From NCBI RefSeq assembly GCF_020715565.1, contig NZ_CP085839.1, forward strand, positions 3,038,001 through 3,102,000: a DNA stretch of 64,000 nt. The letters run 5' to 3'. Positions 50,045 through 58,832 of this stretch are shown here, piece by piece. Below the pieces are notes generated by a model, which saw only the letters and a program-made list of their open reading frames with translations, made no database searches and was not told the origin of the DNA. The first letter of the stretch is position 1. Every line of letters starts with the position of its first letter. Origin of the DNA: Nocardioides sp. Kera G14. GTDB lineage: Bacteria > Actinomycetota > Actinomycetes > Propionibacteriales > Nocardioidaceae. Both the position numbers and the translations under genes were made by a program.

Positions 50045-51994
50045 TCACCAGATGCGCACGCGCTCCGACGGGTCCAGCCAGAGGCCGTCGCCCTCGGTCG
50101 TCCCGTAGACCTCGTGGAACTCGTCGAGGTTGCGCACGATGTTGGCGCGGAACTCCGGCGGGCTGTGCGGGTCGATGGTGAGGTACTGCTGCTCCTGCTC
50201 CTTGCGGCGCTTGGTGCGCCAGCAGTAGGCCCAGTTCTGGAAGAGCCTCCGCCTCTCCTCCTTGGTCGCGTCCGGCTTGGCGATCAGGAAGGCGGTGTGG
50301 GCGATCGTGAGGCCGCCGAGGTCACCGACGTTCTCGCCGACCGTGAGGGCGCCGTTGACGTGCTCTCCCGGGAGGCTACGCGGCTCGAAGGCGTCGTACT
50401 GCGCGATGAGGGCCTTGGTCTTGGTCTCGAACGCCTCCTTGTCCGCAGGAGTCCACCAGTCGTTGAGGTTGCCCGCGCCGTCGAACTGCGCACCCTGGTC
50501 GTCGAATCCGTGGCCGATCTCGTGGCCGATGACGGCGCCGATGCCGCCGTAGTTCTCCTCCATCAACGCATCGGCGGAGAAGAACGGGCGCTGCAGGATT
50601 CCGGCCGGGAAACAGATCTCGTTGGTGCCGGGGTTGTAGTAGGCGTTGACCGTCTGCGGCAGCATGAACCACTCGTCGCGGTCGACCGGCTTGCCGATCT
50701 TGCCGAGCTGGCGGTCGGTCTCGAAGGCCGAGGTGGCGAAGACGTTGCTCAGCAGCTCGCCCGGGGTGATGACCAGCGCGGAGTAGTCGCGCCACTTGGT
50801 CGGATAACCGATCTTCGGCGTGAAGGTCTCGAGCTTGGCGTACGCCCGCTGCTTCGTCTCCTCGGTCATCCAGTCCAGCTTGGCGATCGAGGCGCGGTAG
50901 GCGGCGAGGAGGTTGGCGACGAGGTCGTCCATCAGCGCCTTGGAGGTGGGTGGGAAGTGCCGCTTCACGTACTCCTGGCCGACGGCCTCGCCAAGCGCGC
51001 CCTCGACCAGGGCGACGCCGCGCTTCCAACGGGCGCGCAGCTCGGGCGTGCCGGACAGGGTGCGGCCGTAGAAGCCGAAGTTCGTCTCGACGAAGTCGTC
51101 CGTGAGGTACGGCGCCGCCAACCGCAGCACGTGCGAGGTCAGCCACGTGCGCCAGTCCTCGATGCTCACCCCGTGCAGCACGCCCTCGAGGTGCTCGAAG
51201 AAGCTCGGCTGGCGGACGGTGACCTCGAAGAGCAGCTCCTCGGCCGTCGTGGACGCCGCCGACAGGTTGCGGACGTAGATCTCCCAGTCGAAGGACGGCG
51301 TCAGCGCCTGGACCTGGGCGTAGGTCCTCAGGTTGTAGGTCTTCTGCACGTCACGGGTCTCGGCGCGCTCCCAGTGGCCCTCGGCCAGCTTGGTGTCGAT
51401 CGCGAGGATCGTGGCAGCCTTCTCCTCGGCTCGGTCGATCTCGGCCAGCGTCAGCAGGCGCGCCAGGTAGGCGACGTACGCCGTCCGGATGTCGGCGAAC
51501 TTCTCGTCCGTGTAGTAGCTCTCGTCGGGGAGGCCGAGACCGCCCTGGAGCAGGTTGACGACGTAGCGGTCGGAGTTTCGGTCGTCGTTGTCGATGTAGG
51601 AGCCGAAGAGGCCGCGACCACCGAAGCGCTCGAACTCGCCGAGGAACGCCGCGAGCTCGCGCAGGTCGCTGATGCCGTCGACGCCGGAGAGTAGGGGCTG
51701 CAGGGGCGCCAGGCCGGCAGCGGCGATGGCCTCGGTGTCCATGAAGGAGGCGAAGAGGTCGCCGATCTTCTTGGCGTCGGTGCCGTCCGCGGCCGATCCG
51801 GCCGCGAGCTCCTCGATGATCTCCTTGACCTGCGCCTCGGCGTTGTCGGCCAGCTGTACGAAGGGGCCCCAGCTGGAGCGGTCCGAGGGGATCTCCTCGT
51901 CGCGCAGCCACGTGCCGTTGACGTAGCCGAAGAGGTCGTCCTGCGGGCGGATCGAGTCGTCCATGCCCGAGCGGGCGTCATCGAGAATGCTCAC
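50045..51994 (-). CDS. M13-family (neprilysin-like) metallopeptidase
   Basis: A 649-residue zinc peptidase. The zinc site is VIGHEIGHGFDDQG (HExxH) with the downstream Glu in VGENVGDLGGL, and the C-terminal region holds the substrate-binding RANIVRNLDEFHEVYG. No signal peptide is present, so it is likely cytoplasmic, unlike animal neprilysins. The GTG start is six bases from a minus-strand TAGAGT. It converges on the SGNH gene with a seven-base gap. Confidence 0.95.
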   Translation of the reverse strand: MSILDDARSGMDDSIRPQDDLFGYVNGTWLRDEEIPSDRSSWGPFVQLADNAEAQVKEIIEELAAGSAADGTDAKKIGDLFASFMDTEAIAAAGLAPLQPLLSGVDGISDLRELAAFLGEFERFGGRGLFGSYIDNDDRNSDRYVVNLLQGGLGLPDESYYTDEKFADIRTAYVAYLARLLTLAEIDRAEEKAATILAIDTKLAEGHWERAETRDVQKTYNLRTYAQVQALTPSFDWEIYVRNLSAASTTAEELLFEVTVRQPSFFEHLEGVLHGVSIEDWRTWLTSHVLRLAAPYLTDDFVETNFGFYGRTLSGTPELRARWKRGVALVEGALGEAVGQEYVKRHFPPTSKALMDDLVANLLAAYRASIAKLDWMTEETKQRAYAKLETFTPKIGYPTKWRDYSALVITPGELLSNVFATSAFETDRQLGKIGKPVDRDEWFMLPQTVNAYYNPGTNEICFPAGILQRPFFSADALMEENYGGIGAVIGHEIGHGFDDQGAQFDGAGNLNDWWTPADKEAFETKTKALIAQYDAFEPRSLPGEHVNGALTVGENVGDLGGLTIAHTAFLIAKPDATKEERRRLFQNWAYCWRTKRRKEQEQQYLTIDPHSPPEFRANIVRNLDEFHEVYGTTEGDGLWLDPSERVRIW

Positions 51995-52032
51995 GCAGGC
52001 ACTCTATAGAGAGCCGTCACCGCCGGCAGGCG

Positions 52033-53274
52033 TCAGCCGGGCTTCACGATCCGGTTCATCTCGAAGTGCATGGGATCCGTGTAGTGCCAGACGCCGCCCC
52101 ACGTGAAGCCCCACTTCTCGAAGATCGCGACGACGGAGCGGTCCATCTGGCCGGCGGTGCCGCGGCCGTTCTCCGGGGCGTTGATGTCGATGGCCAGGCC
52201 GAAGGCGTGGTTGGAGATCGACGTCGTACCGGCGATGAAGCGGGGGTAGTAGCAGCCGGCGGTGGAGTGGATCTTGGAGGCGAGCCCCTGGGCGAGTACG
52301 TCGGCCAACGCAGCCTTGAGCTGGGGGAAGAGCGCGTTGTTGCAGGTGACCGCGCCGAGGATCGGCACCTGTTGAGTCGAGATGTGGCTCCGCACCCACT
52401 CGCTGGAGGGCGTGATGCGGCCGCCGCCCGCGACGCGGTAGGTGTAGCGGCCGACCGCCTGGGCGACGGTCCCCACCGGTACGGCGACCTGGACCGCATT
52501 GATGTCCAGACCCTGGCGCGCCACCACGTCGAGGCGCTGCACCGAGGCGTCACTGCCGATCAGTGCTTGGAGCGGCTTGACCACGCGGTCGGGGGCGACC
52601 GAGGTCGTGGTGACGAGCAGGACGTTCCCGCTGACCATGTCGAGGGACTTTCCCCAACGCTGGTTGACCACGGCGTCGACGGCACTGGTGATCTGCGGGG
52701 CCCACGCACCGACGTGGAGCTTCGGCGCGTTCTTCGTCGCGCCCAAGGTGACGTAGCCCTGGGCATCCGGCGCGACGGTGCTCTGCAAGCTGGTGTCCAT
52801 TGCCACCTCGCCACCGGCGACCCGCTGCCACAGCGGCAGGTTGTCGGCCGTCTGGACGGGGGTGAAGTTGCGGTACGTCGCCGGGTCGACGGCCATCACG
52901 CGGAGCAGCCGGTCCTCGACGGAGATGTTCGCGAGCGAGACCTGCGCAACGCCACTGACACCCGTGGTGGCGCGGACCTTCTTGACGAGGGCCGCGCTGA
53001 GCGGGTCCGGGGAGACGACCAGCAGGTCGGCCGGGACCAGCGCGCCGGTGCGTGGGCCGGGTGGCGGCACGGCATGGGCGGGGTCGGCGACGACGGTCGC
53101 GTTCGGGGTCGCACTGACGCTGTCGCTGGCGGTTGTGCTCGCTGTGGCGGTTGCTGCCGACGTACGTGGGGAGGCCTTGGAGGCGGGGTCGCCGGAGCCG
53201 CACCCTGCCACCAACGTCGTCACGAGCAGGGCGCTGCCGAGCCATGCGGCCGCACGCCGCACCCCATGGAACAT
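52033..53274 (-). CDS. Lipoprotein with M15 D-Ala-D-Ala carboxypeptidase-like domain
   Basis: A 413-residue exported lipoprotein (lipobox LVAGC, Cys25). It has a Ser/Thr/Ala-rich linker of about 45 residues, a central domain of about 200 residues I do not recognise, and a C-terminal M15/VanY-like peptidase domain. The latter shows SNHAFGLAIDINAPEN (zinc His and Asp) and HYTDPMHFEM (catalytic and zinc residues). It probably trims peptidoglycan peptides. The ATG has GGAGG about nine bases upstream, so this transcript is led, unlike most neighbours. Confidence 0.87.
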   Translation of the reverse strand: MFHGVRRAAAWLGSALLVTTLVAGCGSGDPASKASPRTSAATATASTTASDSVSATPNATVVADPAHAVPPPGPRTGALVPADLLVVSPDPLSAALVKKVRATTGVSGVAQVSLANISVEDRLLRVMAVDPATYRNFTPVQTADNLPLWQRVAGGEVAMDTSLQSTVAPDAQGYVTLGATKNAPKLHVGAWAPQITSAVDAVVNQRWGKSLDMVSGNVLLVTTTSVAPDRVVKPLQALIGSDASVQRLDVVARQGLDINAVQVAVPVGTVAQAVGRYTYRVAGGGRITPSSEWVRSHISTQQVPILGAVTCNNALFPQLKAALADVLAQGLASKIHSTAGCYYPRFIAGTTSISNHAFGLAIDINAPENGRGTAGQMDRSVVAIFEKWGFTWGGVWHYTDPMHFEMNRIVKPG

Positions 53275-53325
53275 CTGCTCAACCTCCCCCGGTCACGGTA
53301 CCTGTTACCCGTTAGGTTGGGGGCC

Positions 53326-54069
53326 ATGACGACAGCGTTCGGCATCGACTTCGGCGGGACGGGTATCAAGGGTGCTCCTGTCGACCTGGCGGCGGGCAGG
53401 TTCGCGGCCGAGCGGGTCCGGATCAAGACCCCGGAGAAGTCCACGCCCACGAAGGTGGCCGACGTCTTCCTCGAGCTGCTCGACTCCTTCCCGAACCATG
53501 ACGGTCCGATCGGCGTGACGGTCCCCGGCGTCGTACGGCATGGAGTGGTGTCGAGCGCCGCGAACATCGACGAGTCCTGGATCGGCTGCGATGCCGACAA
53601 GCTCTTCTCCGACAGGCTCGGCCGGCCGGTCCACGCGGTCAACGACGCCGACGCCGCCGGTCTCGCGGAGGTGCGCTTCGGAGCTGCCAAGGGCCGCAAC
53701 GGCCTGGTCATCGTGACGACACTCGGCACCGGCATCGGCTCCGCCCTCGTGTACGACGGCGTGTTGCTGCCCAACACCGAGCTCGGCCACCTCGAGATCG
53801 ACGGGCACGAGGCCGAGGCCCGCGCCTCGAACCGCGCCCGCGAGGAGAAGGAGCTGTCCTGGAAGGAGTGGGGCGAGCGGTTGACGACGTACTACCGGAC
53901 GCTCGAGATGCTCTTCTCCCCCGACCTCTTCCTCGTCGGCGGAGGCGTCTCCAAGGACTGGGCCGAGTTCGGCGATCTGATCGACATCGAGACCGAGATC
54001 ATCCCCGCCACGCTGCGCAACAAGGCCGGCGTGATCGGCGCAGCGCTGTATGCGAGCGAGCAAGCATGA
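53326..54069 (+). CDS. ppgK: Polyphosphate glucokinase
   Basis: A 247-residue ROK-type glucokinase that phosphorylates glucose with polyphosphate or ATP, characteristic of actinobacteria. Visible are the phosphate motif FGIDFGGTGIKGAPVD, the catalytic Asp in VHAVNDADAAGLAE, the polyphosphate/ATP loop TTLGTGIGSALV and the glucose-binding ELGHLEIDGHEAE. The ATG lies seven bases from TAGGTT (53313-53318), in a 51-bp gap shared with the divergent carboxypeptidase. Confidence 0.96.
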   Translation: MTTAFGIDFGGTGIKGAPVDLAAGRFAAERVRIKTPEKSTPTKVADVFLELLDSFPNHDGPIGVTVPGVVRHGVVSSAANIDESWIGCDADKLFSDRLGRPVHAVNDADAAGLAEVRFGAAKGRNGLVIVTTLGTGIGSALVYDGVLLPNTELGHLEIDGHEAEARASNRAREEKELSWKEWGERLTTYYRTLEMLFSPDLFLVGGGVSKDWAEFGDLIDIETEIIPATLRNKAGVIGAALYASEQA

Positions 54070-54085
54070 GCGTGGCGCTTGCGTC

Positions 54086-54129
54086 GGTGCTCAAGGCGAG
54101 CGAGCGAGCACCCAGCCCGCAGGGCTGGG
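54086..54129. repeat. Two overlapping hairpins after ppgK
   Basis: GGTGCTC/GAGCACC (54086-54092 and 54106-54112) and CCCAGCCC/GGGCTGGG (54111-54118 and 54122-54129) overlap by two bases, so only one can form fully at a time. Together they follow the ppgK stop and precede the SGNH gene. Without a T tract they are a probable, not certain, terminator. Confidence 0.6.
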
Positions 54130-54145
54130 CTGCGAGCGCACTCGG

Positions 54146-55003
54146 TTGAGGCGCCTCGTCTCCGCGCTGGTCGCCTCAGCCCTGATCGGCTCCCTGTCGG
54201 GCTGCGGCAGCGACGAGCCGACGACGTACGTCGCCCTCGGCGACTCCTACACGGCGGCGCCGTACATCGGAACCCTCGACGGGAGCGACGGCTGCTTCCG
54301 GTCGACCAACGACTATCCCCATCTCCTCGCCAAGCAGGCGAAGCTCGTCCTGGATGACGTGAGCTGCTCGAGTGCCACAACCGAAGCAGTGACCTCCTCA
54401 CAGCGCACGCCGCAGGGATCGGTGGAAGCCCCGCAGATCGATGCCATCGACAAGGACACCGACCTTGTCACGGTCGGGCTCGGTGCCAACGACTTCGACC
54501 TCTTCGGCCGCGTCGTCCTCACCTGTGTCCAGCTCTCAGCGAGCGACCCCTCCGGCAGTCCGTGCACCACGGTCGACGCGGCAGGGGGCGAGAACAGTGT
54601 GGCGAACCGCCTCGCCGACGTCGAGAAGCGGCTGGTCAGCCTCTTCCACACGATCCGGAAGGCTGCGCCCGACGCTCGGATCGTGGCCGTGGGCTACCCC
54701 CAGGTCGTTCCCACGCCCGAGCAGGGCGGGTGCAGTGAGCTGCCGATCGCCACCGGTGATCTCGGGTGGGCCTATGACCTCAACGTCGGCATCAATGCCG
54801 CCGTCCAGAAGGCTGCGGATGCGACCAAGGTCGACTTCGTGGACGTCCTCTCCGGGACGAAGGGGCACGACATCTGCGGCGACGACCCCTGGATCGCCGG
54901 TGCCACGGTGGCCCCCGGCCGGAAGGGGTTCGCCTACCACCCCTACACGGAGGAGCAGGAGTACGTCGCGAAGCTCCTCGAGGAGCTCGTCAGCGCAGGC
55001 TGA
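54146..55003 (+). CDS. SGNH-hydrolase lipoprotein
   Basis: A 285-residue GDSL/SGNH esterase, distinct from the one at 49000-50037. Block I is VALGDSYTAAPYIG, block III GLGANDFDLFG and block V GFAYHPYTEEQEYV. It starts with a lipoprotein signal (LRRLVSALVASALIGSLSGC). The best start is TTG 54146, directly before Arg-Arg; no ATG or GTG near by gives a sensible signal peptide, and no ribosome-binding site is clear. Conserved Cys pairs imply an extracellular location. Substrate unknown. Confidence 0.83.
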   Translation: MRRLVSALVASALIGSLSGCGSDEPTTYVALGDSYTAAPYIGTLDGSDGCFRSTNDYPHLLAKQAKLVLDDVSCSSATTEAVTSSQRTPQGSVEAPQIDAIDKDTDLVTVGLGANDFDLFGRVVLTCVQLSASDPSGSPCTTVDAAGGENSVANRLADVEKRLVSLFHTIRKAAPDARIVAVGYPQVVPTPEQGGCSELPIATGDLGWAYDLNVGINAAVQKAADATKVDFVDVLSGTKGHDICGDDPWIAGATVAPGRKGFAYHPYTEEQEYVAKLLEELVSAG

Positions 55004-55010
55004 GCAGATG

Positions 55011-55032
55011 CCTTCCTGCTAGCGCAGGAAGG
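55011..55032. terminator. Convergent terminator hairpin
   Basis: CCTTCCTGC (55011-55019) pairs perfectly with GCAGGAAGG (55024-55032) around a TAGC loop. It spans the stop codon of ilvA and lies seven bases past the SGNH stop, serving both converging genes. Confidence 0.78.
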
Positions 55033-56266
55033 TGAAAAGCTCGGAGTCGTTGTCGATCTTCTCGATGATGAGCTGACTCGCGGCCATCCGCTCGAGCAGC
55101 GGGGCGAGGCGGTCCGCGGACTCAAGGTCGATGCCGACGAGCGCGGGGCCGGTCTCGCGGTTGGAACGCTTGATGTAGTCGAAGACGACGATGTCCTCAC
55201 CGTCGGCGAGCACGTGGTCGAGGAAGCCGCGCAGGGCACCCGGCTCCTGCGGGAAGCTCACCAGGAAGTAATGGCGCAGGCCCTGGAAGACGATCGCGCG
55301 CTCGACGATGTCGGGGTACCGCGACACGTCGTTGTTGCCGCCGGACACGATGACGCCGACCCGCTTGCCGACGAGGTCGCCGACCTGCGCCATCGCCGCT
55401 GAGGCCAGCGCTCCGGCAGGCTCCGCGATGATCCCCTCCGTCTGGTAGAGGTCGAGCATCTCGACACAGATCGCACCGACCGGCACCTCGACGATCTCGT
55501 CGACGAGGTCCCGCGCCACCTCGTACGGCACGGCCCCGACGAGGCCGACCGAGGCACCGTCGACGAAGGTGTCGAGGTTGTCGAGCCTGACCGGACCGCC
55601 CGCACGCACGGCGGCCTTCATCGAGGCGGCGCCGACCGGCTCGGCGCCGATGATCCGGCACTCCGGCCACACCGACTTGACCCAGGTCGCGACACCGGCG
55701 AGCAGACCGCCGCCGCCGACCGGCACGATCAGCACGTCGAGCGGCCCGCCGGCGATCTCGGTGGCCTGGTCGGTGATCTCGACACCGACCGTGCCCTGGC
55801 CCGCGATCGTGCGGCCGTCGTCGAAGGCATGCACGTAGGTCGCGTCGATGTCGCGGGCGTAGGCGTGCGCAGCGGCCGACGCCTCGTCGTACGTCGACCC
55901 CACCATCGTCAGCGTGACGGCATCGCCGCCGAGGGCGAGGATCCGGTCCCGCTTCTGGCGCGGCGTGTTGGTCGGCACGAAGATGTGACCCTTGGTGCCG
56001 AGGCGAGCGCACGAGATCGCGACGCCCTGCGCATGGTTGCCGGCGCTCGCGCAGACGACGCCGCGCGCCAGCTCCTCCGGGGAGAGCTGGCTCATCAGCT
56101 GGAAGGCGCCGCGGACCTTGTAGGAGCGCCCCAGCTGCTGGTCCTCACGCTTGAGGAAGACCTCGGCACCCGAGCGCTCGCTGAGTCGCTCCGACCTCTC
56201 CAACGCAGTCCGCCGGGCGATGGTCTTCTCGGCGGCAGCGGCGATTCCGGCAGGGGTGACACTCAC
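55019..56266 (-). CDS. ilvA: Threonine ammonia-lyase
   Basis: A 415-residue PLP enzyme that converts threonine to 2-oxobutanoate, the entry to isoleucine synthesis. The PLP lysine lies in LGRSYKVRGAFQLMSQL, and the phosphate loop is PVGGGGLLAGVATW. The C-terminal ACT-like domain (FLVSFPQEPGALRGFLDHVL) is single and short, as in the catabolic/biosynthetic IlvA1 forms of actinobacteria. GTG is six bases from a minus-strand TAAGGT (56273-56278). Confidence 0.93.
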   Translation of the reverse strand: MSVTPAGIAAAAEKTIARRTALERSERLSERSGAEVFLKREDQQLGRSYKVRGAFQLMSQLSPEELARGVVCASAGNHAQGVAISCARLGTKGHIFVPTNTPRQKRDRILALGGDAVTLTMVGSTYDEASAAAHAYARDIDATYVHAFDDGRTIAGQGTVGVEITDQATEIAGGPLDVLIVPVGGGGLLAGVATWVKSVWPECRIIGAEPVGAASMKAAVRAGGPVRLDNLDTFVDGASVGLVGAVPYEVARDLVDEIVEVPVGAICVEMLDLYQTEGIIAEPAGALASAAMAQVGDLVGKRVGVIVSGGNNDVSRYPDIVERAIVFQGLRHYFLVSFPQEPGALRGFLDHVLADGEDIVVFDYIKRSNRETGPALVGIDLESADRLAPLLERMAASQLIIEKIDNDSELFTFLR

Positions 56267-56272
56267 CCGAGC

Positions 56273-56282
56273 ACCTTAGACT
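56273..56282. promoter_or_regulatory. Overlapping divergent -10 hexamers, ilvA / uraH
   Basis: TAAGGT (minus, 56273-56278) and TAGACT (plus, 56277-56282) share two bases in a 24-bp gap. Distances to the starts are six and eight bases, so both transcripts are probably leaderless and compete for polymerase. Confidence 0.55.
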
Positions 56283-56290
56283 TCGCGTTC

Positions 56291-56605
56291 ATGAGCACCG
56301 TCTCCACCCATGTCCTCGACGCCCAGCTGGGGCGTCCCGCGGCCGGCATGGGGCTCACGCTCACCCTGCCGAGCGGTGCCACGCTGGAGGGGAAGACCGA
56401 CTCGGACGGGCGTCTTCGCTTCTCCGATGACGTCCCCGCCGGCACCCACAGCCTCGTCTTCGCCACCGGCGAGTGGTTCGAGGGGCAGGGGCGGGCGACC
56501 TTCTACCCCTCGATCACGGTGACCTTCACCGTCACCGCGGGCGAGCACCACCACGTCGCCCTGCTGCTCAGCCCGTTCTCCTACACGACCTACCGAGGCT
56601 CGTAA
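56291..56605 (+). CDS. uraH: 5-hydroxyisourate hydrolase (transthyretin-like)
   Basis: A 104-residue transthyretin-fold hydrolase that opens 5-hydroxyisourate in urate breakdown. STHVLDAQLGRPAAGM holds the catalytic His, SDGRL the conserved Arg, and the C-terminal YRGS tetrapeptide is diagnostic. Other urate genes (uricase, OHCU decarboxylase, allantoinase) are absent from the window, so it is locally an orphan. Confidence 0.95.
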   Translation: MSTVSTHVLDAQLGRPAAGMGLTLTLPSGATLEGKTDSDGRLRFSDDVPAGTHSLVFATGEWFEGQGRATFYPSITVTFTVTAGEHHHVALLLSPFSYTTYRGS

Positions 56606-56622
56606 CTCAGCGCGCCGTGTGC

Positions 56623-56650
56623 ATGCATAACAGCGCTACTCTGTATGCAT
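56623..56650. promoter_or_regulatory. Inverted repeat at toxin-antitoxin start
   Basis: ATGCATAACAG (56623-56633) and CTGTATGCAT (56641-56650) form an imperfect inverted repeat overlapping the antitoxin ATG, as expected for autorepression by a ribbon-helix-helix antitoxin complex. Confidence 0.65.
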
Positions 56651-56882
56651 GGCCACTGTGCAGGTTCGGAACGTCGACGAGGCGGCGTACGAGGTCCTTC
56701 GTCAACGGGCAGCCGCATCCGGGCGCTCATTGCAGGAGTACCTGCGGCTGAGTCTGGAACGTCTTGCCGCAGAACCGACGATCAGCGAGTCCCTCGCCTC
56801 CGTGCGCGCCGACCTCCGCTGGAGCAAGCAGCCGTCGATGGACGACATCGTCGATCTGCAGCGCGCCGATCGCGACCGCTGA
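56649..56882 (+). CDS. FitA-like ribbon-helix-helix antitoxin
   Basis: A 77-residue antitoxin. Residues 1-42 form an RHH DNA-binding fold (VQVRNVDEAAYEVLRQRAAASGRSLQEYLR). The tail (ISESLASVRADLRWSKQPSMDDIVDLQRADR) is the toxin-binding part. Its stop overlaps the toxin start by one base (TGATG), giving coupled translation. It should neutralise the PIN toxin and repress its own promoter. Confidence 0.9.
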   Translation: MATVQVRNVDEAAYEVLRQRAAASGRSLQEYLRLSLERLAAEPTISESLASVRADLRWSKQPSMDDIVDLQRADRDR

Positions 56883-57274
56883 TGCTTGTCCTGGACAACT
56901 CCGCGCTGATCGCACTCCTGGTCGGGTCACAGGCGACGAGCGGGGCTGTGGCCCGGCGCCTGTCCGCGGACCGCGTGGTGGCGCCTGAGCTGATCGATGC
57001 CGAGGCTCTCAGTGCACTACGGGGTCTGCGTCGAGGCCGCCAGATCACCGCGGCCCAGGCCGAGGCCGCCATCACCGGCCTCCGCACCCTCCCGATCGAG
57101 CGGGTTCCGCATCGTGATCTCATCACTGCGGCATGGCACCTGCGCGACCGGCTCTCGGCGTACGACGCCCTCTACGTCGCCCTTGCCGGCCGAATCGGTG
57201 TCCCCCTTCTCACCGGCGACCGCCGCCTCCGGGACGGCGCCGGGGATGCGTGCGAGGTCGAGTTGATCGGGTGA
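56882..57274 (+). CDS. PIN-domain ribonuclease toxin (VapC/FitB type)
   Basis: A 130-residue PIN nuclease with the acidic residues in place: Asp5 (LVLDNSAL), Glu in DAEALSALRGL, Asp in LSAYDALYVALA and Asp in LLTGDRRLRD. It should cleave RNA, typically a tRNA or rRNA site, when free of antitoxin. Intact and paired with its antitoxin, so the module looks functional. Confidence 0.92.
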   Translation: MLVLDNSALIALLVGSQATSGAVARRLSADRVVAPELIDAEALSALRGLRRGRQITAAQAEAAITGLRTLPIERVPHRDLITAAWHLRDRLSAYDALYVALAGRIGVPLLTGDRRLRDGAGDACEVELIG

Positions 57275-57464
57275 GACCGAGTCTCGAAAACCGCGAAAGC
57301 CCAATGGCATAAGGGGATTCCCCTCATATCCTCCTTGGTTCTGTCGGTGCTCGGGAGTAGGATCGGAGCATCCGGTCGTGAAGGAGGCCCAGTCCACAGG
57401 GTCGAAGCGATCGGTCAGCCGAGGAACACCCACCTTCGCTCATTCGAGCCGGCGAACGTTGAGA

Positions 57465-57493
57465 GACCACCTGCCTTCGGCAGGGGTCTGGTC
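57465..57493 (+). repeat. Stem-loop in the leader of the HNH gene
   Basis: CCTGCC (57470-57475) pairs with GGCAGG (57479-57484) around TTC, extended after an internal loop by GACCA/TGGTC (57465-57469 and 57489-57493). It lies 30 bases before the start codon in an otherwise gene-free 249-bp gap that also holds the palindrome AGGGGATTCCCCT near 57311. Confidence 0.5.
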
Positions 57494-57523
57494 CGTTTGC
57501 CGTGTTGCGAAGGAGGTTGCCCG

Positions 57524-58810
57524 ATGGTCGTGCAGTACGTCGAACCGACCCATCCGATCGTCGCGGGCGCCCAGCAGATCCGCGAGATCCTCGGCGATCT
57601 TGCGGACGTGAACCCGCTGTTCATGTCACCGGGCGCGCAGGCCGAGGCGCTCCGAGAGATGGTCGCGGCCACGAACCAGCTCACCGAGCTCCGTGCCCGG
57701 GTCATGGCCGCCGCACCCCAGATCGCCGACCAGTCCGGCAAGAACGACACCGCAGCCTGGCTCGCCCACGAGACCCACCTCGGCCCCAGGGAAGCCAAAG
57801 CCCAGAAACGATTGGCTGAAGCACTCGAGGCATGGCCGGCCGTGGCGGCGGGGATGCGTGCCGGGGTGGTGAACCGGGAGCAGGCCGAGATCATCACCCG
57901 TGCGTTGAACGCCCTACCTGAGGACACCGAGCCTGCGCTGATCCCGAAGGCTGAGGCACACCTCGTCGACGAAGCGTCCCGGTGGAACCCCAACCAACTC
58001 CGCGTCCTGGCCCGTCAGGTGTTGGACGTGATCGACCCCGACGGCGCCGAGTCCCGCGAAGCCAAGAAGCTCGCCGCCGAGGAGAAGTCAGCGTTCCAGA
58101 AGACCCGGTTGAGCTTCGCCAAGAAGCACGATGGCACCACCAAGATCACCCTCGTCGTCCCCGACCTCACCGCCACCCGCCTCGCCCACCTGCTGCACGC
58201 CTTCACGTCTCCTCGCCACGACCCCGCCGACAAGCAGGCACTCGCGGACGCGGCCGGCGATGAGGCGGGTGAGAGGGTGTGGTGGAAGCTCCCGAACAAC
58301 AAGAAGCTCGGCCACGCCTTCTGCGAACTGCTGGAGAACATCGACCCCGCCACGATGCCGCAACACGGCACCACCGGCACCGAACTCATCGTCACCATCC
58401 CGCTGGCCGACCTGCGTCGCGACCTTGCCGCCGCTACGGTGCTGGGCCCCACCGGTGTCGAGCGGATCACCGCCCACGAAGCCCGCCGCCTCGCGTGTGA
58501 GGCGGGGATCATCCCCGCCGTCCTCGACGGCAAGGGCCACGTCCTCGACCTCGGACGCACCGCACGCCTCGCGACCAAGGCACAGAAGAAGGCGTTGATG
58601 CTGATTCGGGCGACCTGTAGCGGCGAAGGCTGCGAGGTCCCAGCCTCAATGACCGAGGTTCACCACCTCAACGCCTGGTCACAAGGCGGAAAGACAGACC
58701 TGGCCGACCTCGACCTCTTCTGCAAAGCCGACCACCGCCGCATGCACGACCCCAACTACACCCACGAACGCCTCCCCAACGGCGACGTGAGGTTCACGCG
58801 CAGGACGTAG
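57524..58810 (+). CDS. DUF222 / HNH endonuclease (13E12 family)
   Basis: A 428-residue protein with an N-terminal DUF222 helical region (residues about 10-330) and a C-terminal HNH nuclease motif CSGEGCEVPASMTEVHHLNAW...NLFCKADHRRMHD-like (here DLFCKADHRRMHD), with two Cys and three His placed for metal binding. Mycobacterial relatives are the 13E12 repeat family, and many Nocardioides genomes carry numerous copies. Role unknown; a mobile or repeat-spreading gene is suspected. AAGGAGG lies six bases from ATG. The leader is structured. Confidence 0.9.
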   Translation: MVVQYVEPTHPIVAGAQQIREILGDLADVNPLFMSPGAQAEALREMVAATNQLTELRARVMAAAPQIADQSGKNDTAAWLAHETHLGPREAKAQKRLAEALEAWPAVAAGMRAGVVNREQAEIITRALNALPEDTEPALIPKAEAHLVDEASRWNPNQLRVLARQVLDVIDPDGAESREAKKLAAEEKSAFQKTRLSFAKKHDGTTKITLVVPDLTATRLAHLLHAFTSPRHDPADKQALADAAGDEAGERVWWKLPNNKKLGHAFCELLENIDPATMPQHGTTGTELIVTIPLADLRRDLAAATVLGPTGVERITAHEARRLACEAGIIPAVLDGKGHVLDLGRTARLATKAQKKALMLIRATCSGEGCEVPASMTEVHHLNAWSQGGKTDLADLDLFCKADHRRMHDPNYTHERLPNGDVRFTRRT

Positions 58811-58832
58811 GAGCCAGTGCTCCACCCGACTA

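Noticed and set aside
57524..58810. HNH gene as a phage or restriction nuclease
   Set aside because: The DUF222 N-terminus identifies the actinobacterial 13E12-type family. No phage, methylase or specificity gene is adjacent.
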